Shown here: in pieces, positions 47,018-58,608 of the stretch
How the letters are laid out: the number at the start of each line of letters is the position of its first letter
Position numbering within the stretch: the first letter of the stretch is position 1
NCBI GenBank assembly: GCA_034508935.3
Contig: CM067444.1
Coordinates: 37,273,550-37,337,549, forward strand
Source: Berghia stephanieae
Lineage: Eukaryota; Mollusca; Gastropoda; Nudibranchia; Aeolidiidae
Length of the DNA stretch: 64,000 nt
Direction: 5' to 3'
Made by a program: the position numbers and the translations under genes
The notes under the pieces: model-generated
Told to the model about the DNA's origin: nothing
The model's input: only the letters and a program-made list of their open reading frames with translations
The model's database searches: none

Positions 47018-47433
47018 GTACTGGTATCTATTGGTCAGTTCTGGCGCCTGTACTGACGGTGCCAAAATTATGGAAAAATGCCATTTTTTGAAATAACTTG
47101 CTCTACGACAAATAAATCCGCATTTCCTGTCCCATACTAGTCGCAAGGAAGTCCCTTGGTTTCACCTTTTTTTTATCGGTTTACGTGAGATTTGTTTAAT
47201 AAATTTATCAATTAATTAAACAAATGATATTGTTCAATCCTGAGAAAAATACCAAATTTGATGTTGAAACGCCAAACTGGCAACCTTATATTTCGGTTCC
47301 TCCAACGCGCATGCTCACTGATGCGTGACGTCAGAACTGAAAGTGAAGCTCTTTCATTGTCTCGTCTTTTTTCATTCCGTCATTTGAAATTCGGCTTGCT
47401 CGAATCTCACTGAGACAGGAGAAAGCTACAAAT

Positions 47434-47538
47434 TATGGAACTCGCTGTCGGCAACAAATTTGCCTCCTTGAAGGCTTTAACTGATGCCATCAAAAGGCAT
47501 GAGGAGGAAAGTAATGTTCTTTTTATAAAGAAAGAAGC
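47434..47538 (+). pseudogene. Transposase N-terminal exon remnant (MULE/ZSWIM-like)
   Basis: Starts at ATG and reads MELAVGNKFASLKALTDAIK, then RHEEESNVLFIKKEA. The pattern V-G-x-x-F-x-S-(L/F)-x-x-L-x-x-A-I-x-x-(Y/H)-E-E is that of the N-terminal domain found in MULE and ZSWIM3-type proteins. It is cut off after 35 residues by a SINE-B head. No catalytic domain remains in the element, so it is non-autonomous now. Confidence 0.5.
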
Positions 47539-47539
47539 A

Positions 47540-47605
47540 ATCGAACTCGGTACCTTTCGGGTACGAAGCAAAGACCGTAGCGCTGAGCCACGCTGCCCCC
47601 CCCTC
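47540..47605 (-). repeat. SINE-B head fragment
   Basis: ggtacctttcgggtacgaag, then gaccgtagcgctgagccacg, is the reverse complement of the SINE-B tRNA head. Poly-C follows. Confidence 0.75.
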
Positions 47606-47972
47606 CCCCCCCCCCCCAAAAAAAAATGGAATTATCTATTCGTTATCAGGTTTCTCCTCCTTTCCGTTATTATTATTATTATTTTTTTTTGCATGACAAA
47701 AAACAAAAACAAAACAAATACATTTTTTTAAAAACCTCATCAATAGAATGGACAATGTATTATAAAAGAATCGTAACAAGAAATATTATATTATAACACG
47801 TTTCCTCTATTTTTCTTTAATTTAAGCAATAACGAAAATATACGAAAAAAAAAAAGAAAAACAAAAACACATACACACAAAGACAACATAAAATAAAAAA
47901 GAATCGTATGGTGGCTTGAAACGACAGTCATACCGTTGCCCCAACGGCATCTAACCGTAGCCATCGTTATGT

Positions 47973-48172
47973 TATAGCCTGATACTGAAATCCAAAAGGA
48001 CCGGCAGTTTGACGTCATTATTTGGTTTTTGCACCGGTTAGTGAGTTGTTAGTAGAGCTCAAGGAAACAAGTTATTTCGTTGGTTGAACTACTGAATACG
48101 ACTCACGATTTGTTTTCTTTTATGGCAAAAGACTGGCAGTTTGACGTCATTTTTTGGTAAGTATCAGGCCAT
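47973..48172. mobile_element. Small MITE with two CRE sites
   Basis: Imperfect inverted ends, gcctgatact at left and agtatcaggc at right, flanked by ttata and cataa. Each half contains ggcagtttgacgtcatt, and so a palindromic TGACGTCA. About 200 bp, no coding sequence. Confidence 0.6.
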
Positions 48173-48573
48173 AACTTTACGAAGGCCACGATCTAACGCG
48201 TTAGACATCAAATTTATCTAAGTGACCACGTGTTGCTTAGTGTCATCGGATAAGTTGGCCTTGAAAGCCTGGGATTTTAATTGTTTTTTTTTTTTTTTTT
48301 TTACTTTAGGAAGTGACGAATGCGTGCGAAGAGGTCTTTGTCTGCACTGACGAACAGGCCCGATGTTCGTCAGTGCTGATTAATGGCGGGCGGTGGCACA
48401 GACCGAAGAGAGGCTGTCTGTGGGCGGCGGCACCTGTTGTTCAATACTGACCAATAACACCAGGTTATTGGTCAGTGCTGACCCCCAGGCGCTGGCGCCT
48501 GTTCGTCAGCACTGACACGCAGGTACTAGCGTCTGGGGGTCAGTACTGACCAATAGCCCTAGCCTTCTTCCTA

Positions 48574-49621
48574 TAACTTCCATTTACACTAATTGCAATA
48601 ACATTGCAAATACATCAATATTGCGCGTAGTCCGTCGCCTAATTATTTATAGGAGAATTTCGGTATAATTTTATCTCTCAACCGATTGAGCCACCAAAGC
48701 GATAAGTGTATGAAAACAGGACTAAAAAAAAGTTATAAATAAATAAATTACTAAAAATCAAAGAAACAAATATCAATTGTAGTAAAACCAATTAAACAAA
48801 AACCAAACCAAACCATAAACACACAAACAACCAAAAATAAAAATGAAAATAAAATAAAAATCAAAAGACAAAAACATAACAGATAATAATAGGGGCATAA
48901 TTTTCACGTTATTAGACGAACGAAGATGATGCGCTGAACCGAGATGCATGGTGATGTGGCATTCATTATGGCAACCCTGCAAACTGCAGGAAAAGCTGAA
49001 AGAAGTAGACGAACGGATATTTCCGTTGTTTACCTGTGGGATTTCCCTATAGAAGAGTAAAGGAAGGTGCCCCATATGTAAACAATAACATTTGACGTCA
49101 AACGTGACCCAGATTTTTTTATAAATGACCCGAACTATGCTGCAGTTGACCTTTAGTAATGTCATGCGCATCCAACCAACTTTTTGTTTACATGTTGCTA
49201 AGGCAGCAAACTGAAGCTGGTCGTGAATAAATTCCAGCTGTTTACTCCGAGCCTGAGATAGCTAGGGAGGCCACGATCATATTATTTATAGCCCAAATGC
49301 TCCTTTTATTTTGTAGGAAAACCATAATCATGGTTCCCCCTCTTCCCGTAAACAAAACCATATCTATGTTCAGGGAAACTAAGATTGTTGCTTGTTTTTG
49401 GTTAAGGTGGACCGTACTTTTTTTTTTTTTTTTACAGCGTATCAAATGATCAAAGTCAAAGCATACGGTCAATGCAATGAAGAGAGTAAATTCGAATCTA
49501 TCTCCTATCTCTTCGCTCAGATGACCATTTTGAACAGAAGACTACTACTACGTACTTCTACTATAACTGCACTACCACTACTGTATTATAACCACTGATA
49601 CCACAAAACTAGACTGAACTA
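48574..49621. other. No gene; possible tRNA-like remnant
   Basis: On the minus strand at about 48,664-48,710, ggtggctcaatcggttgaga resembles a tRNA A-box region, but no B-box follows. The rest is AT-rich and unrecognised. Confidence 0.4.
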
Positions 49622-49988
49622 ACGGACCGTATGGCTCAGCGGTACGGTTTTCGTCTTGTCACAAAAGTCGAGCAATGCCAATGCTAAGTGTGATCAGTAA
49701 TAGGATGGATGACTAATCGTGAAAAATTGTGGTCCCCGCGTTGTTTCCCTGGCTAAGGCACTTTACCGCTTACCCCACTCGATTGAATGAGTATCTGGCT
49801 ACAGAAATGACGGGTAGTGACAGGTTTAGTACACAAGGGTCGCTTAACAGGCTGTATGACAAAGAAATATGGTTCCATACGGCTTGTTGAAGTGGGGGGG
49901 GGGGGGATAAATATGAAACACTGTGAAGCGCATTGCTCACGGCTATCTGAATCTGTTGAAATGCGCTGTATAAATATTCATATTTATG
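49622..49988 (+). repeat. SINE-E, tRNA-derived
   Basis: Head accgtatggctcagcggtac (A-box) and tail gaaatgcgctgtataaatat. Only one copy is in the window. A poly-G run at 49,896-49,908 interrupts it. Confidence 0.7.
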
Positions 49989-50052
49989 TACTTGGTCCAA
50001 CTGTTACTATTTCTACTACTAGACCTCTACTACTAATATCATTATTAATAAC

Positions 50053-50128
<76 letters not shown>

Positions 50129-50129
50129 G
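50053..50129. repeat. (TAA)n microsatellite
   Basis: About 25 TAA units directly before LINE F. Confidence 0.95.
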
Positions 50130-50163
50130 TTATTATTATTGTTGTTGTCAATATCATCGTTTA

Positions 50164-50628
50164 ATGGTAAAAGTGTTAAAGATACTTGCAAAATGTTGGT
50201 GTTGTGTGTGTTGTAGCAATCGGCCTCCAGCGACGCAACTCTGTCTACAAGAGACGCACAAGACCGTGGCACTAAACATCCCTGGCATGCATTTAGTCAT
50301 ACAACATGAAAGCAACATTCACGGTAGCGTTAACTACATCAAAGTCAAAGACAAATCAATAGTGACATACAACCAGGACATGACAGTAAGTGAGGTGGAA
50401 ATTCTCAGAATTGAAGGCAGACACTTCAATGTGATATCTGTCAACAAACCTCCACCAACGCCATTCAAGTGGCCAGTTACATCCACCACTAGTGAGAAAC
50501 CAATGATTGTGATAGGTGACTTTAACAGCCACAGCACCAAATGGGGATACAATGAGAACAACGAAGATGTAGATACTGTTGAGGAATGGGCTGACCAATA
50601 TAATCTGACACTCTTCTATGACGCATGA
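50164..50628 (+). pseudogene. LINE F endonuclease
   Basis: An open frame of 154 codons with LCLQETHKT (active-site Glu), HLVIQHESNIHGSVNYI, VISVNKPPPTPFKW and PMIVIGDFNSHSTKWGYN (G-D-F-N-S-H). This matches the AP-endonuclease of Jockey-type LINEs. The first part before QETH is short and the D-H region at the end is missing. Confidence 0.85.
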
Positions 50629-50779
50629 ATCATCCTTTTCAAGCGCTCGCTGGAGAACAGGTTACAACCCAGACCCTGCATTTGTGTCTTCCAGCCATGT
50701 CAAAAACTGTCGGCAACCCCATACCAAAATCACAATCCGGACCAATCGCCATTGAGGTAGGATCAGTCATCTCTACGAG

Positions 50780-51500
50780 AACAAACAAATTACATGAACT
50801 GTGTTCGTGGACCTGGCAGCTGCCTATGACACAGTAAATCACAGGAAACTGCTCCTAAAGGTTGCAAGGGTAACTCGTAACACAAAAATAGTTGCAATAA
50901 TAAAATCCCTTATGTCAAACCATCACTTTTTTGTGGAAATGGATGGGAAGAAAAGCAGATCACAAAAGAACGGACTCCCTCAAGGATCGGTAATTGCACC
51001 TATCCTTTTCAACGTTTATACCAATGACCAACCTCAGTTCGAGAACATCCAGGGGTTTCTATATGCTGATGATCTGTGTCTCGCGTCCCAGGCCTCTGAT
51101 TTCAAGACCATTGAGGAGAGACTAACGGATGTCCTGGAGCCACTCTCTGAGCCCACATTTAAAGAACTCACAAAATGCTAACCCAGGAAAAACTCAAGAG
51201 TGTGCTTTCCATATAAAGAGCCGCCAAGTCTAAAGAAAACAGGAAACTGAACATCTCCTGGAATGGGGACATATTGGAGAACAACACATTCCCCGTGTAC
51301 CTCGGTGTTACCGTAAACCGCACAATGTCCTTTTCTCAGAACGCAAAGAAAACAAAAGCAAAGGTGGCCAAAAGAAACAACTTCCTAAGAAAAGAGAAGA
51401 AAAACTTACACGGGGAGCAGATCAGAAAACAGTCAGGACAACCATACTAGCCCTCTGCTATTCAACAGCCGAAAAGGTCTCACCAGTCTGAGTAAGATCC
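50780..51500 (+). pseudogene. LINE F reverse transcriptase remnant
   Basis: Reads FVDLAAAYDTVNHRKLLLK, NGLPQGSVIAPILFNVY, FLYADDLCLA (catalytic Asp pair), then FPVYLGVTVNRTMSFSQNAK and TTILALCYSTAEKVSPV. A large part between endonuclease and RT is lost, and the frame shifts several times after 51,181. Confidence 0.85.
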
Positions 51501-52080
51501 TGCCATGTCAAAATAACACCTGCCGGATCATTAGAGTAACTTGAAACCGACTGCAGTTCCAGTCCTCCATCGGCTGGCTGGCATTGCACCTCCCCACATT
51601 CGAAGAGCCACTGCTTCCAAAGCCCAGAAATATAAACAGAAAATGGACCCAAGGCACCCCCAACATGACCACAGCCCAATAAAAAGTAGACTGAAGTCGA
51701 GAAAGAGCTTCATGACGGAAGAAAGCATCAACCCTGACCATGCAGCTGTATACAGGATTTCCACACAGAGTGGGACAATCATGCAAATGAAGCTGTTGGA
51801 GATCCGAGAGAAGAACTGTCCTACGGAACCGAGCTCCCCAGGAATGAATTGGTAACACTGAACACAGCACGGGCAAAACTTGTGAGAACAACTGGTGGCA
51901 TGAAAAAGTGGGGCTGGCTGAGACTAGCTTGTGTACATGTGAATGCCCAGAGCAGACATCCTTAGAGAATGCCAGGATGGGCTCAGCTGCACTGACCATG
52001 ACCTAAGAGTCTGCTCCCCAATGCTGTGGAGTGAGTTTGGTGTTGGTGCGACAAGCTATGATGATGATGACTTGCAAAAT

Positions 52081-53640
52081 TAATAAGTCTTACACCTGGC
52101 AACATATAAAAAAAAAAGTAAGATGACAAAGATTAAGATTAGAATGTTAGGATGATGATCTTTTTAATATCAAAATACTTTTGTAACCCGGCATTGCTAA
52201 CTTTCATGTGTAACCCAGAATGAAAAGTTATTACAAAAGACGAATGCAAGATATTTAGATAAATTGCTAGTCTATCATTGTGGTAGACGTAAATGTATTA
52301 AACTTACATATCCAATAACCTGTAGGTTAACAGAGAAGGAAGGGCGCACAAGTTCATTGTAATTTGAAATTGAGGAGTTGGAGTTGGAACAAAGTTGATT
52401 TGCATTGAGTCAGAATTCAATCAAGTCTTAGATTGAAGAAAAAAGCCCAAAGAATCTTTCTTTAAAACAAGAAACAAAAAAAAAAACCCCCAAAAAACCT
52501 ACAGCGTGCACCAGAATGAATAAAACAGGACAGTCTTTAAACTGCATCAATGGAAATCACATCTTGCATACAAGACCTCTAGTGCTATTGTGAGGACTGG
52601 TTCTCAGTCTCACCCGTCCTGCCGTATCTGAGGGCCATAACACAACTTGTGAAATCGAAATAAATTAAAAGCAGATTATAAATTTATATCACTTTTATTG
52701 TCATTTCATTCATATTCATGTTATTCAAACTGAAAATCATTTTTAAAAATATAGATAAGATGTTTCTCCATTATAAAGGTATGCTTGTATTCTCATCCTG
52801 TGAAAGAGAAAGAAAAAAAATAAAGAAAATTGATAATTATTACTGAAACTGTGTAGTTCCATTTTTTTAAATCTGTGATTTAAGAGCCTTAGCAAAAGCT
52901 TTGATTAAGAAAGGTTCTGATATGCAACATCACATGGTCCCATCTATCAAATTCTACTACCATTACAAATCAGCTACATAAATAGATTCATCAGTACTCT
53001 TATCTTGTTGATAAATTAAATTATAAATATAGAAAAGGATATAATAAACTTTTAAAAATAATTAGAAAGTTAAATGGTAGACAAGATAAAGAGATATTTG
53101 CCTATTTCTTTTTAAATTTCTTATTCATAACCAAGGAAGCAGGTTTCTTTTGCTATATTCTTCTTGACTTCCCTATGTAAATGTTTCTTTCGAGTGTATA
53201 ACAAGCTCACAGGGCATTTGTATAAAGAAACAGGAGCCAATACCATTAAAATGGAGATACCACTGCCAAAAATTACAACGGGATAGAAATGCATTGGTTT
53301 TAACGTGTATTAGACGCTGTCATTAGAAAAAAGTTTTTTAAAATCTTTACAAACTACAGTAAGCTGCTTTTAAAATTAAGAAACGCTCGAAAGCAAAATA
53401 TGGTCCTGTTCTCTCAATCACCGCTCTCTAGTCTCTAGATTATACTTGGTAGGTCAATAAAGCTGAGAGGTTTTATGAAGAATATAGAATAAAAACATTA
53501 ATTCCATTAAAAAAACATAGAAGGGTCCATAATGATATATGAGGAACTCTATAAGATACAGTAACAAATGAAAGCCATTTTGATAATCTTGAAGGATATG
53601 ACTCAATGATGATGATGATGATAATAATAATAATAATGAT
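52081..53640. other. Unique AT-rich sequence
   Basis: No repeat copy and no recognisable protein. A minus-strand AATAAA lies near 52,692. If the weak exon at 53,664 were real, this could be its 3' untranslated region. Confidence 0.35.
53611..53638. repeat. GAT/AAT simple repeat
   Basis: Short run of GAT then AAT units. Confidence 0.85.
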
Positions 53641-53663
53641 ACTTCTTCCTGAATATAAATTGT

Positions 53664-53749
53664 TTAATTCCCATGGTATAGGCAGGCCAATGCTTCCAGA
53701 ACAATTAAAGGAATGCAGAGACTCATTCTTGTTGTAATGTTATTTAGAT
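53664..53749 (-). CDS. Weak candidate terminal exon
   Basis: On the minus strand a polypyrimidine tract and tttcag acceptor precede an open stretch reading LNNITTRMSLCIPLIVLEAL, then ACLYHGN and a stop. The hydrophobic part could be a membrane segment. I recognise no family, and no upstream partner exon is certain. A 30-bp minus-strand candidate at about 54,489-54,518 has both splice signals (AG before, GTAAAT after). Treat as a hypothesis. Confidence 0.17.
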
Positions 53750-54021
53750 CTGAAAAAAAAAGATAAGCATGGCATCCTAAACCATTTTCCCATGGTCCCA
53801 TAAAAAGCAATATCATCTCACACAAAATCATAAAGTAAAATTCATATGGACCAACCAATGAATAAAAGTTATAATTATCTTATTTTATCAATTATTATCA
53901 TTGGATTTATTTAACTTTATATTTATTATTATTAATTAAATGCCAATTTGAAATTAAGATAGCAATGTTTGAATGAATAACTGGATCTAACTCTACAAGT
54001 AAAATGTAAATGTGCAACTTA

Positions 54022-54285
54022 TTCAGAGTTCATCAAGCACTTGTTACAGTCTGTTGCTTCATGTTACAGGAAAAACTCCAGTTCCATGAGCCTTATGACT
54101 CTAAAGGACCAATTATTTCAAAGTAAGATGAAATACCATTTATTGTTTAAAGAAAGTTATCAAGCACTATTTAAGGTCTGTTGCTTCATGTTACAGAAAC
54201 AGGAATAACTCCAGTTCCATGAGCCTTATTACTCTAAAGAACCACTTATTTCAATGTAAGAAGAAATACCATTCAATGTTGAATA
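54022..54285. repeat. 127-bp tandem duplication
   Basis: atcaagcac, gtctgttgcttcatgttaca and ctccagttccatgagcctta recur 127-130 bp apart. Copies differ by a few substitutions and a small indel. Confidence 0.9.
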
Positions 54286-56454
54286 TATAGACATGACCTA
54301 TTTCTTAATGGTTTGCTTATATTCAATAAAAACATTAGAAAACATAATGGACCTGGAACTCAGATACCACTAGGTTGTTAAAACTAAAACCGTTGTGTCA
54401 GGTCTAATTTTATCAGAGATTTATGATCATGAAGGCAAGATTACATAACCAATGTCGATTAGCTTTTAAAAAATGGGCTTTTATTTACCTTCTGGTGAAC
54501 TCATTTGATCAGTATTTCCTGTATTTAACTTTTTGATCACATAAGAAAAGTCTAATAAACATTGAATATTTTTTAATGCCTCTAGATTTCACTTTAAAGT
54601 CAAATAAAATATCTGATCACAAATAAAATTTTTGATAATTCGATCAATAGAGAGAGCTTTTCAAAATTGTTGGCTTATCATTCCTCAGGCAAAATTTAGA
54701 TAAGACATCATGTCACATATCATGGTGTTTCCTATGAATTACAAAATCCTAAAAAGCTTCTTCTTCATAAAAAAACGTATGAAATAAAATTAGGTAATCT
54801 AAAGTAATCAGAGAGGTTTAGTTTTCATTTCAATCCAAGGTAAATCGGTAAAGAGTTGTGGGACCAGGCCCCACTTGATCATTACCCCCAAAATAGATTG
54901 AACTAACAGGGATGTGTATAGATAGTATGCAGATGACGTCACTCAGGCCTTTGTTATTGTTTTTGCCATCCGCGTTTGTGAGTTGTTCTCACTAAACTGT
55001 ATTAACCAGACTATAAAAGTTCATGGTTACACAGAGTTTGTGTGTTGGTCCGTTATACTTCCGGATGGCAATGTTGTGAACTCCTTGGCCAACCGCATTC
55101 TATCTATAAGTATAAAACTGTAACAAAACCCCACGACCCCCCACAACACTCATACAAAAACTTAAACACAGTTTTTTTCATTTTCATTCCTCTTGAGCCA
55201 AGGGAAACTCGTTGCTCATTTTAGCTGCACAGATTCATTCAATCGCTCTCCCCCCCCCCCCCCCCCCTTTTTTTTTTAAAATCTTTTTTTTTTTTTGGAG
55301 CGAGTCTATTCTTTTATCCTTTTTTGTTTGGCCTTGTTCCGTTTCTGAGCATGAATTTCTTAAAATTGTTTTTATTTTTTTTTAAATAAAAAAATATTGT
55401 TTTTTTTTTTCCTCTATCGGTCTGGGAATAACCAATTTTCGTTATTGGCAGACCCTGTCTGGGAATAATCATAGCGACGACGAAAATATCAGACCGCACT
55501 CCCTGCATTTTACAATTGTATGTTTTCTTTCACAGAGCTACCGACCAAATAAGGCGAAACGGCTTGGAAGATCCAAAACGTCATACATGTAGTTTGACAC
55601 CTGCCAAATATCAAAGATGCGAGAAGGGGTTGAGTGGGACATTTTCTTTTCCCAGACATTCTCATTTTTTCACCCCTTCCTCCCTCTCTGCCATTCCTTA
55701 TCCCATCGACTCTCAGCAAAAACAATAACAACAAGTCTTATGTGGCAAAAACGGCTACCAACTTAAATCCCTCAAACAACACAAGATATTGAAAATCGGT
55801 GGCAGAGACCCTTTGTCTTGTTCCTTTTCCAGTTCCAGTCATGAATAGATAATGAGAGAATGAAGACTGTTTCGAAATCTATTATTATTATCAGGTCAGG
55901 AAAGAGCGAGAGTCAATAAAATATGACAAGCGGTGAAAGCTACGCGCCACGAAAGATGAGGATTTAAAAAAACAACTTTTGTTGAGATTTCAACTACTGA
56001 GGAGGGGGGTGTCTGCTCTTTTTTTTGTTCCTTTCTGTTTTGTTTTTCGGTCAAGTTATGACTGACGCTGACACTGACACACGTTCTAGACTGTAAACGT
56101 TACCCATAAAATGTCATAAATTACGAAAAGTGTGTTCTCTCACAGAGTAGTATTCGAATCACTCACTGAATGAGCATGAAGCAGACATGAGTGAAGGAAA
56201 CGTAAACTCTGTAAGTGAGAATCGGCGAGTGAAGCTGTACTGTAACTGTAACTGTAATTTGTAATGACTGACAGCAGTCAAATTGCGAAGTGAAATGAAA
56301 ACAAATAAACAAAGCATTCTAAAATTATGCCGGTGAGACATCCAAAGTTAAATACCCGAACGCTATTATGGATTAACATTGAACTAAATCGTTTCCTTCT
56401 CTCAAAACCAATCGATACAAATTACAAACTCAAACACTGAAATTGGCATCTTAC
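54286..56454. other. No gene recognised
   Basis: Unique sequence with a C/T tract at 55,249-55,278. Several possible splice signals are present, but no exon chain can be supported. Confidence 0.4.
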
Positions 56455-56477
56455 CTTTGCATGAGTTGGACTGCCAT
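56455..56477 (-). CDS. Weak candidate first coding exon
   Basis: On the minus strand, ATG followed by AVQLMQ ends in AAG|GTAAGA, a strong donor. The sequence upstream is the least AT-rich of the area and has stops, as a 5' untranslated region would. There is no homology to support it. It points away from the MFSD9-like gene, so a divergent arrangement is possible. Confidence 0.22.
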
Positions 56478-56479
56478 TC

Positions 56480-57424
56480 TTTTCTGGTGATTAGGAACTT
56501 TAGCAGCCGGACAACGTTGCGCACAAAACAGGTCTCCCGTTTTTGTCGTTCAAATTGTAGATAATACTCAGTCAGTTAAAAACAAATACGTACAAATAAA
56601 ATAGTTATTTATTTAAATTCTTTGTATATGGCTAAATTATTCCGAAAACCAGATTTCAAATAGTTCTTGTTTTGTTCACACAAGCGCATTGATTTTGGAG
56701 AATGAGATTGACCGTGGTCTAAAAATAGACCGACAGTAATTTTTGATAAATTTTACGATTTGTTTAATAAAAAATCAATATTTAGATATTATTTGACGCG
56801 TGATCGAGTATTTATGAATATGTGTTTCTTTTGCCACATAACAGCCAAATTTTAAAGGTTATTTTTTTTCTATAATTTACATTGGAACGTGAGCTGTCAA
56901 GACAGGAACATGTGGTCTGCCACGTGCTTCTAGACCTTGTTTACGTTTGGGGCACCTTCCTTTACTGTTCTATAGTAAATACTGGGGAATCGAATATCGA
57001 ATTCCCGAGGAACACATTCCACGATAATTCCACCCAACACGCTATCTCCTTTTCCTTCCCATAAAATGCTTAAATCATGTCGCTAGTTCAAAATAGGAGT
57101 ATGAAGCATTTATGATAAAATTCTTTAAAATTGATTGAAACTCGTCCACTTGTTTCGTTCTTGGTTATCTTGAGTGGGGAACCATAAACTGTTGAACTGG
57201 AAGGACAAAAATTATTTTAAAAGAGACCACTCTGGCGATTCTCATCATCAACTATCCACTCTCCAACTAAAATAGCATATAAATAACTTTACCACAAAAT
57301 AAATAAATATATAAATAAAAGGGGAAAATATGGAAATCAGACATTTAGGTTAAGACGAGGCAGATAGTCCAATCAAATATTATGGCCATATCGACGTGAA
57401 TATAAATGCAAGTTTGACATTCGA
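56480..57424. other. No gene recognised
   Basis: AT-rich unique sequence. A 60-codon plus-strand open frame at 56,882 has no recognisable similarity. Confidence 0.45.
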
Positions 57425-57725
57425 ACCTACTTATCATCATCATCATTGCCTTTTTCATCCTGGGTCAGGATATAGGCCACAAACAGTATTCATCCTTCTC
57501 TATCCTGAGCTAACCTATTTATTTATCTCGTTCCGTGTCTTATCACTTCTCTGAATATGATCTTCTTTAATTATTCTCCATCTTCCCCGTGTCATTCCCC
57601 TTGATCTTCTGCCCTGGGGGTTCCAGTCCAATAATTCGAAGATGCTTGTTAGGCGAATACGTCATCGGGTGAGCAAAGTCCTTTCGCCGTTGTCTGTTGT
57701 CCTTCATAAATTCTGTCATTGCAGA
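57425..57725 (-). mobile_element. 3' end of a LINE with (GAT)n tail
   Basis: Minus-strand reading gives the degenerate end of a LINE protein (WNPQGRRSRGMTRGRWR, then LAQDREGW after frame changes). It closes with a GAT-repeat tail at the left edge. R-G-R-P-x-x-T-W followed by A-Q-D-R-x-x-W is the ending of many RTE-like and related LINEs. 5'-truncated. Confidence 0.65.
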
Positions 57726-57784
57726 AACTCTTCGGTCACCAAAAGTAAAAAAAAAAAAAGAAACCTACTTATTGGCCTAGTTTA

Positions 57785-57867
57785 ACATTGGGCAATATTT
57801 TGCGTCGTTTTTTAGATTTCCATTACAACAATGAGACCATAAAGCAAATAAGTGCACGTCCGGCCAC
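57785..57867 (+). repeat. SINE-B, tail fragment
   Basis: atattttgcgtcgttttt, caacaatgagaccataa and caaataagtgcacgtc match the SINE-B tail. Confidence 0.7.
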
Positions 57868-58527
57868 ATCTATCTATTTTGTTAAATATAAAAATCTTTC
57901 CAATGAGGAGCACTAACAATGTTACAATAAACAAAGATTTGTCACGCTTTTAGAACATACGGTACTAGATCGCCGATTTGAGGCAAAGGTGATTTTGAAG
58001 GGAAAGGTCATTGTGTCCGTCAATCAGAAGATATAATAATTGAAGAAAAGAATATAAGATTTATGTACTTGAAAACGAAACAAAGTAAAAAATGATATTT
58101 TATTTGACGTGTACACAGTGCGTGAACATAACTTCTAAGTTTCCAGAAATCCGTTATTCCTCGGGAAAACCAGACGATGACTGTGCATAAAATTGGATAT
58201 AAGTATAGTCGATTACTCCCTCTTTCAGGGAAAACCGAAGGGAAATGAAAGTAGTTGTATCTTGCTCCGACAAGTAGAATGAATCTGTGAACTGTGACTG
58301 ACACGACACAAATTTAATTTTAAAAATAAAAGAGGATTGCCAGCTGTTTGTGATGTAATTTAGTGGATTAGCCTTAGTTACTTTAGATAAATAGATGGTT
58401 CTTTTTTCAGGATTACTGAGAAGTTGAAGAATACCTGATCGGGTTCATTTTGTCTAGATTTTGATTTTTTAGGTTTAGAGTTTGTGGAGGACTTATAACA
58501 TAGGGAACATTTTTTATTTTAAAAAAA
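57868..58527. other. Upstream region of the MFSD9-like gene
   Basis: AT-rich, no repeat recognised. A promoter is expected here or further upstream, but no TATA box or initiator can be called with confidence. Confidence 0.4.
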
Positions 58528-58608
58528 ATGGAATTTGTTTCTAATCGAAATCAATCTGCGAAACACAAAACCAGGATCTGCTGGATATTGTATTTAAGTG
58601 GATTTTTG
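58528..58608 (+). CDS. MFSD9-like exon 1
   Basis: ATG after a poly-A run (aaaaaaaATGG), 27 codons, ends TTG|GTAAGT in phase 0. An earlier in-frame ATG is not seen. The residues end in LSGFL, joined directly to DLCS of exon 2. Confidence 0.75.

Larger units (their letters stand above)
46539..48564 (+). mobile_element. MULE-like DNA transposon
   Basis: A perfect 9-bp direct repeat, ttcttccta, lies at 46,530-46,538 and 48,565-48,573. The ends are inverted over about 95 bp (ctatt[c/g]gtcagtactgacc, then cccagacgctag) and are built of repeated palindromic words. Duplications of 9 bp are characteristic of Mutator-like elements. One short exon resembles the start of a MULE/ZSWIM-type transposase. 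Two smaller transposons and a SINE piece sit inside. Confidence 0.82.
50160..52080 (+). mobile_element. LINE F: Jockey-type LINE, decayed
   Basis: Plus-strand endonuclease, RT and a C-terminal Cys cluster (tgtgtacatgtgaatgc), ending in an atgatgatga tail. It is of the same broad lineage as LINE E, sharing the AAYDTV, LPQGSV and YSTAE blocks. Internal deletions shorten it to about 1.9 kb. Confidence 0.85.

Noticed and set aside
49817-50164. 115-codon frame
   Set aside because: Starts in the SINE-E tail and continues as Ile runs from the TAA microsatellite.
51508-51999. 163-codon minus-strand frame
   Set aside because: Shadow of the decayed LINE F RT and C-terminal region on the opposite strand.
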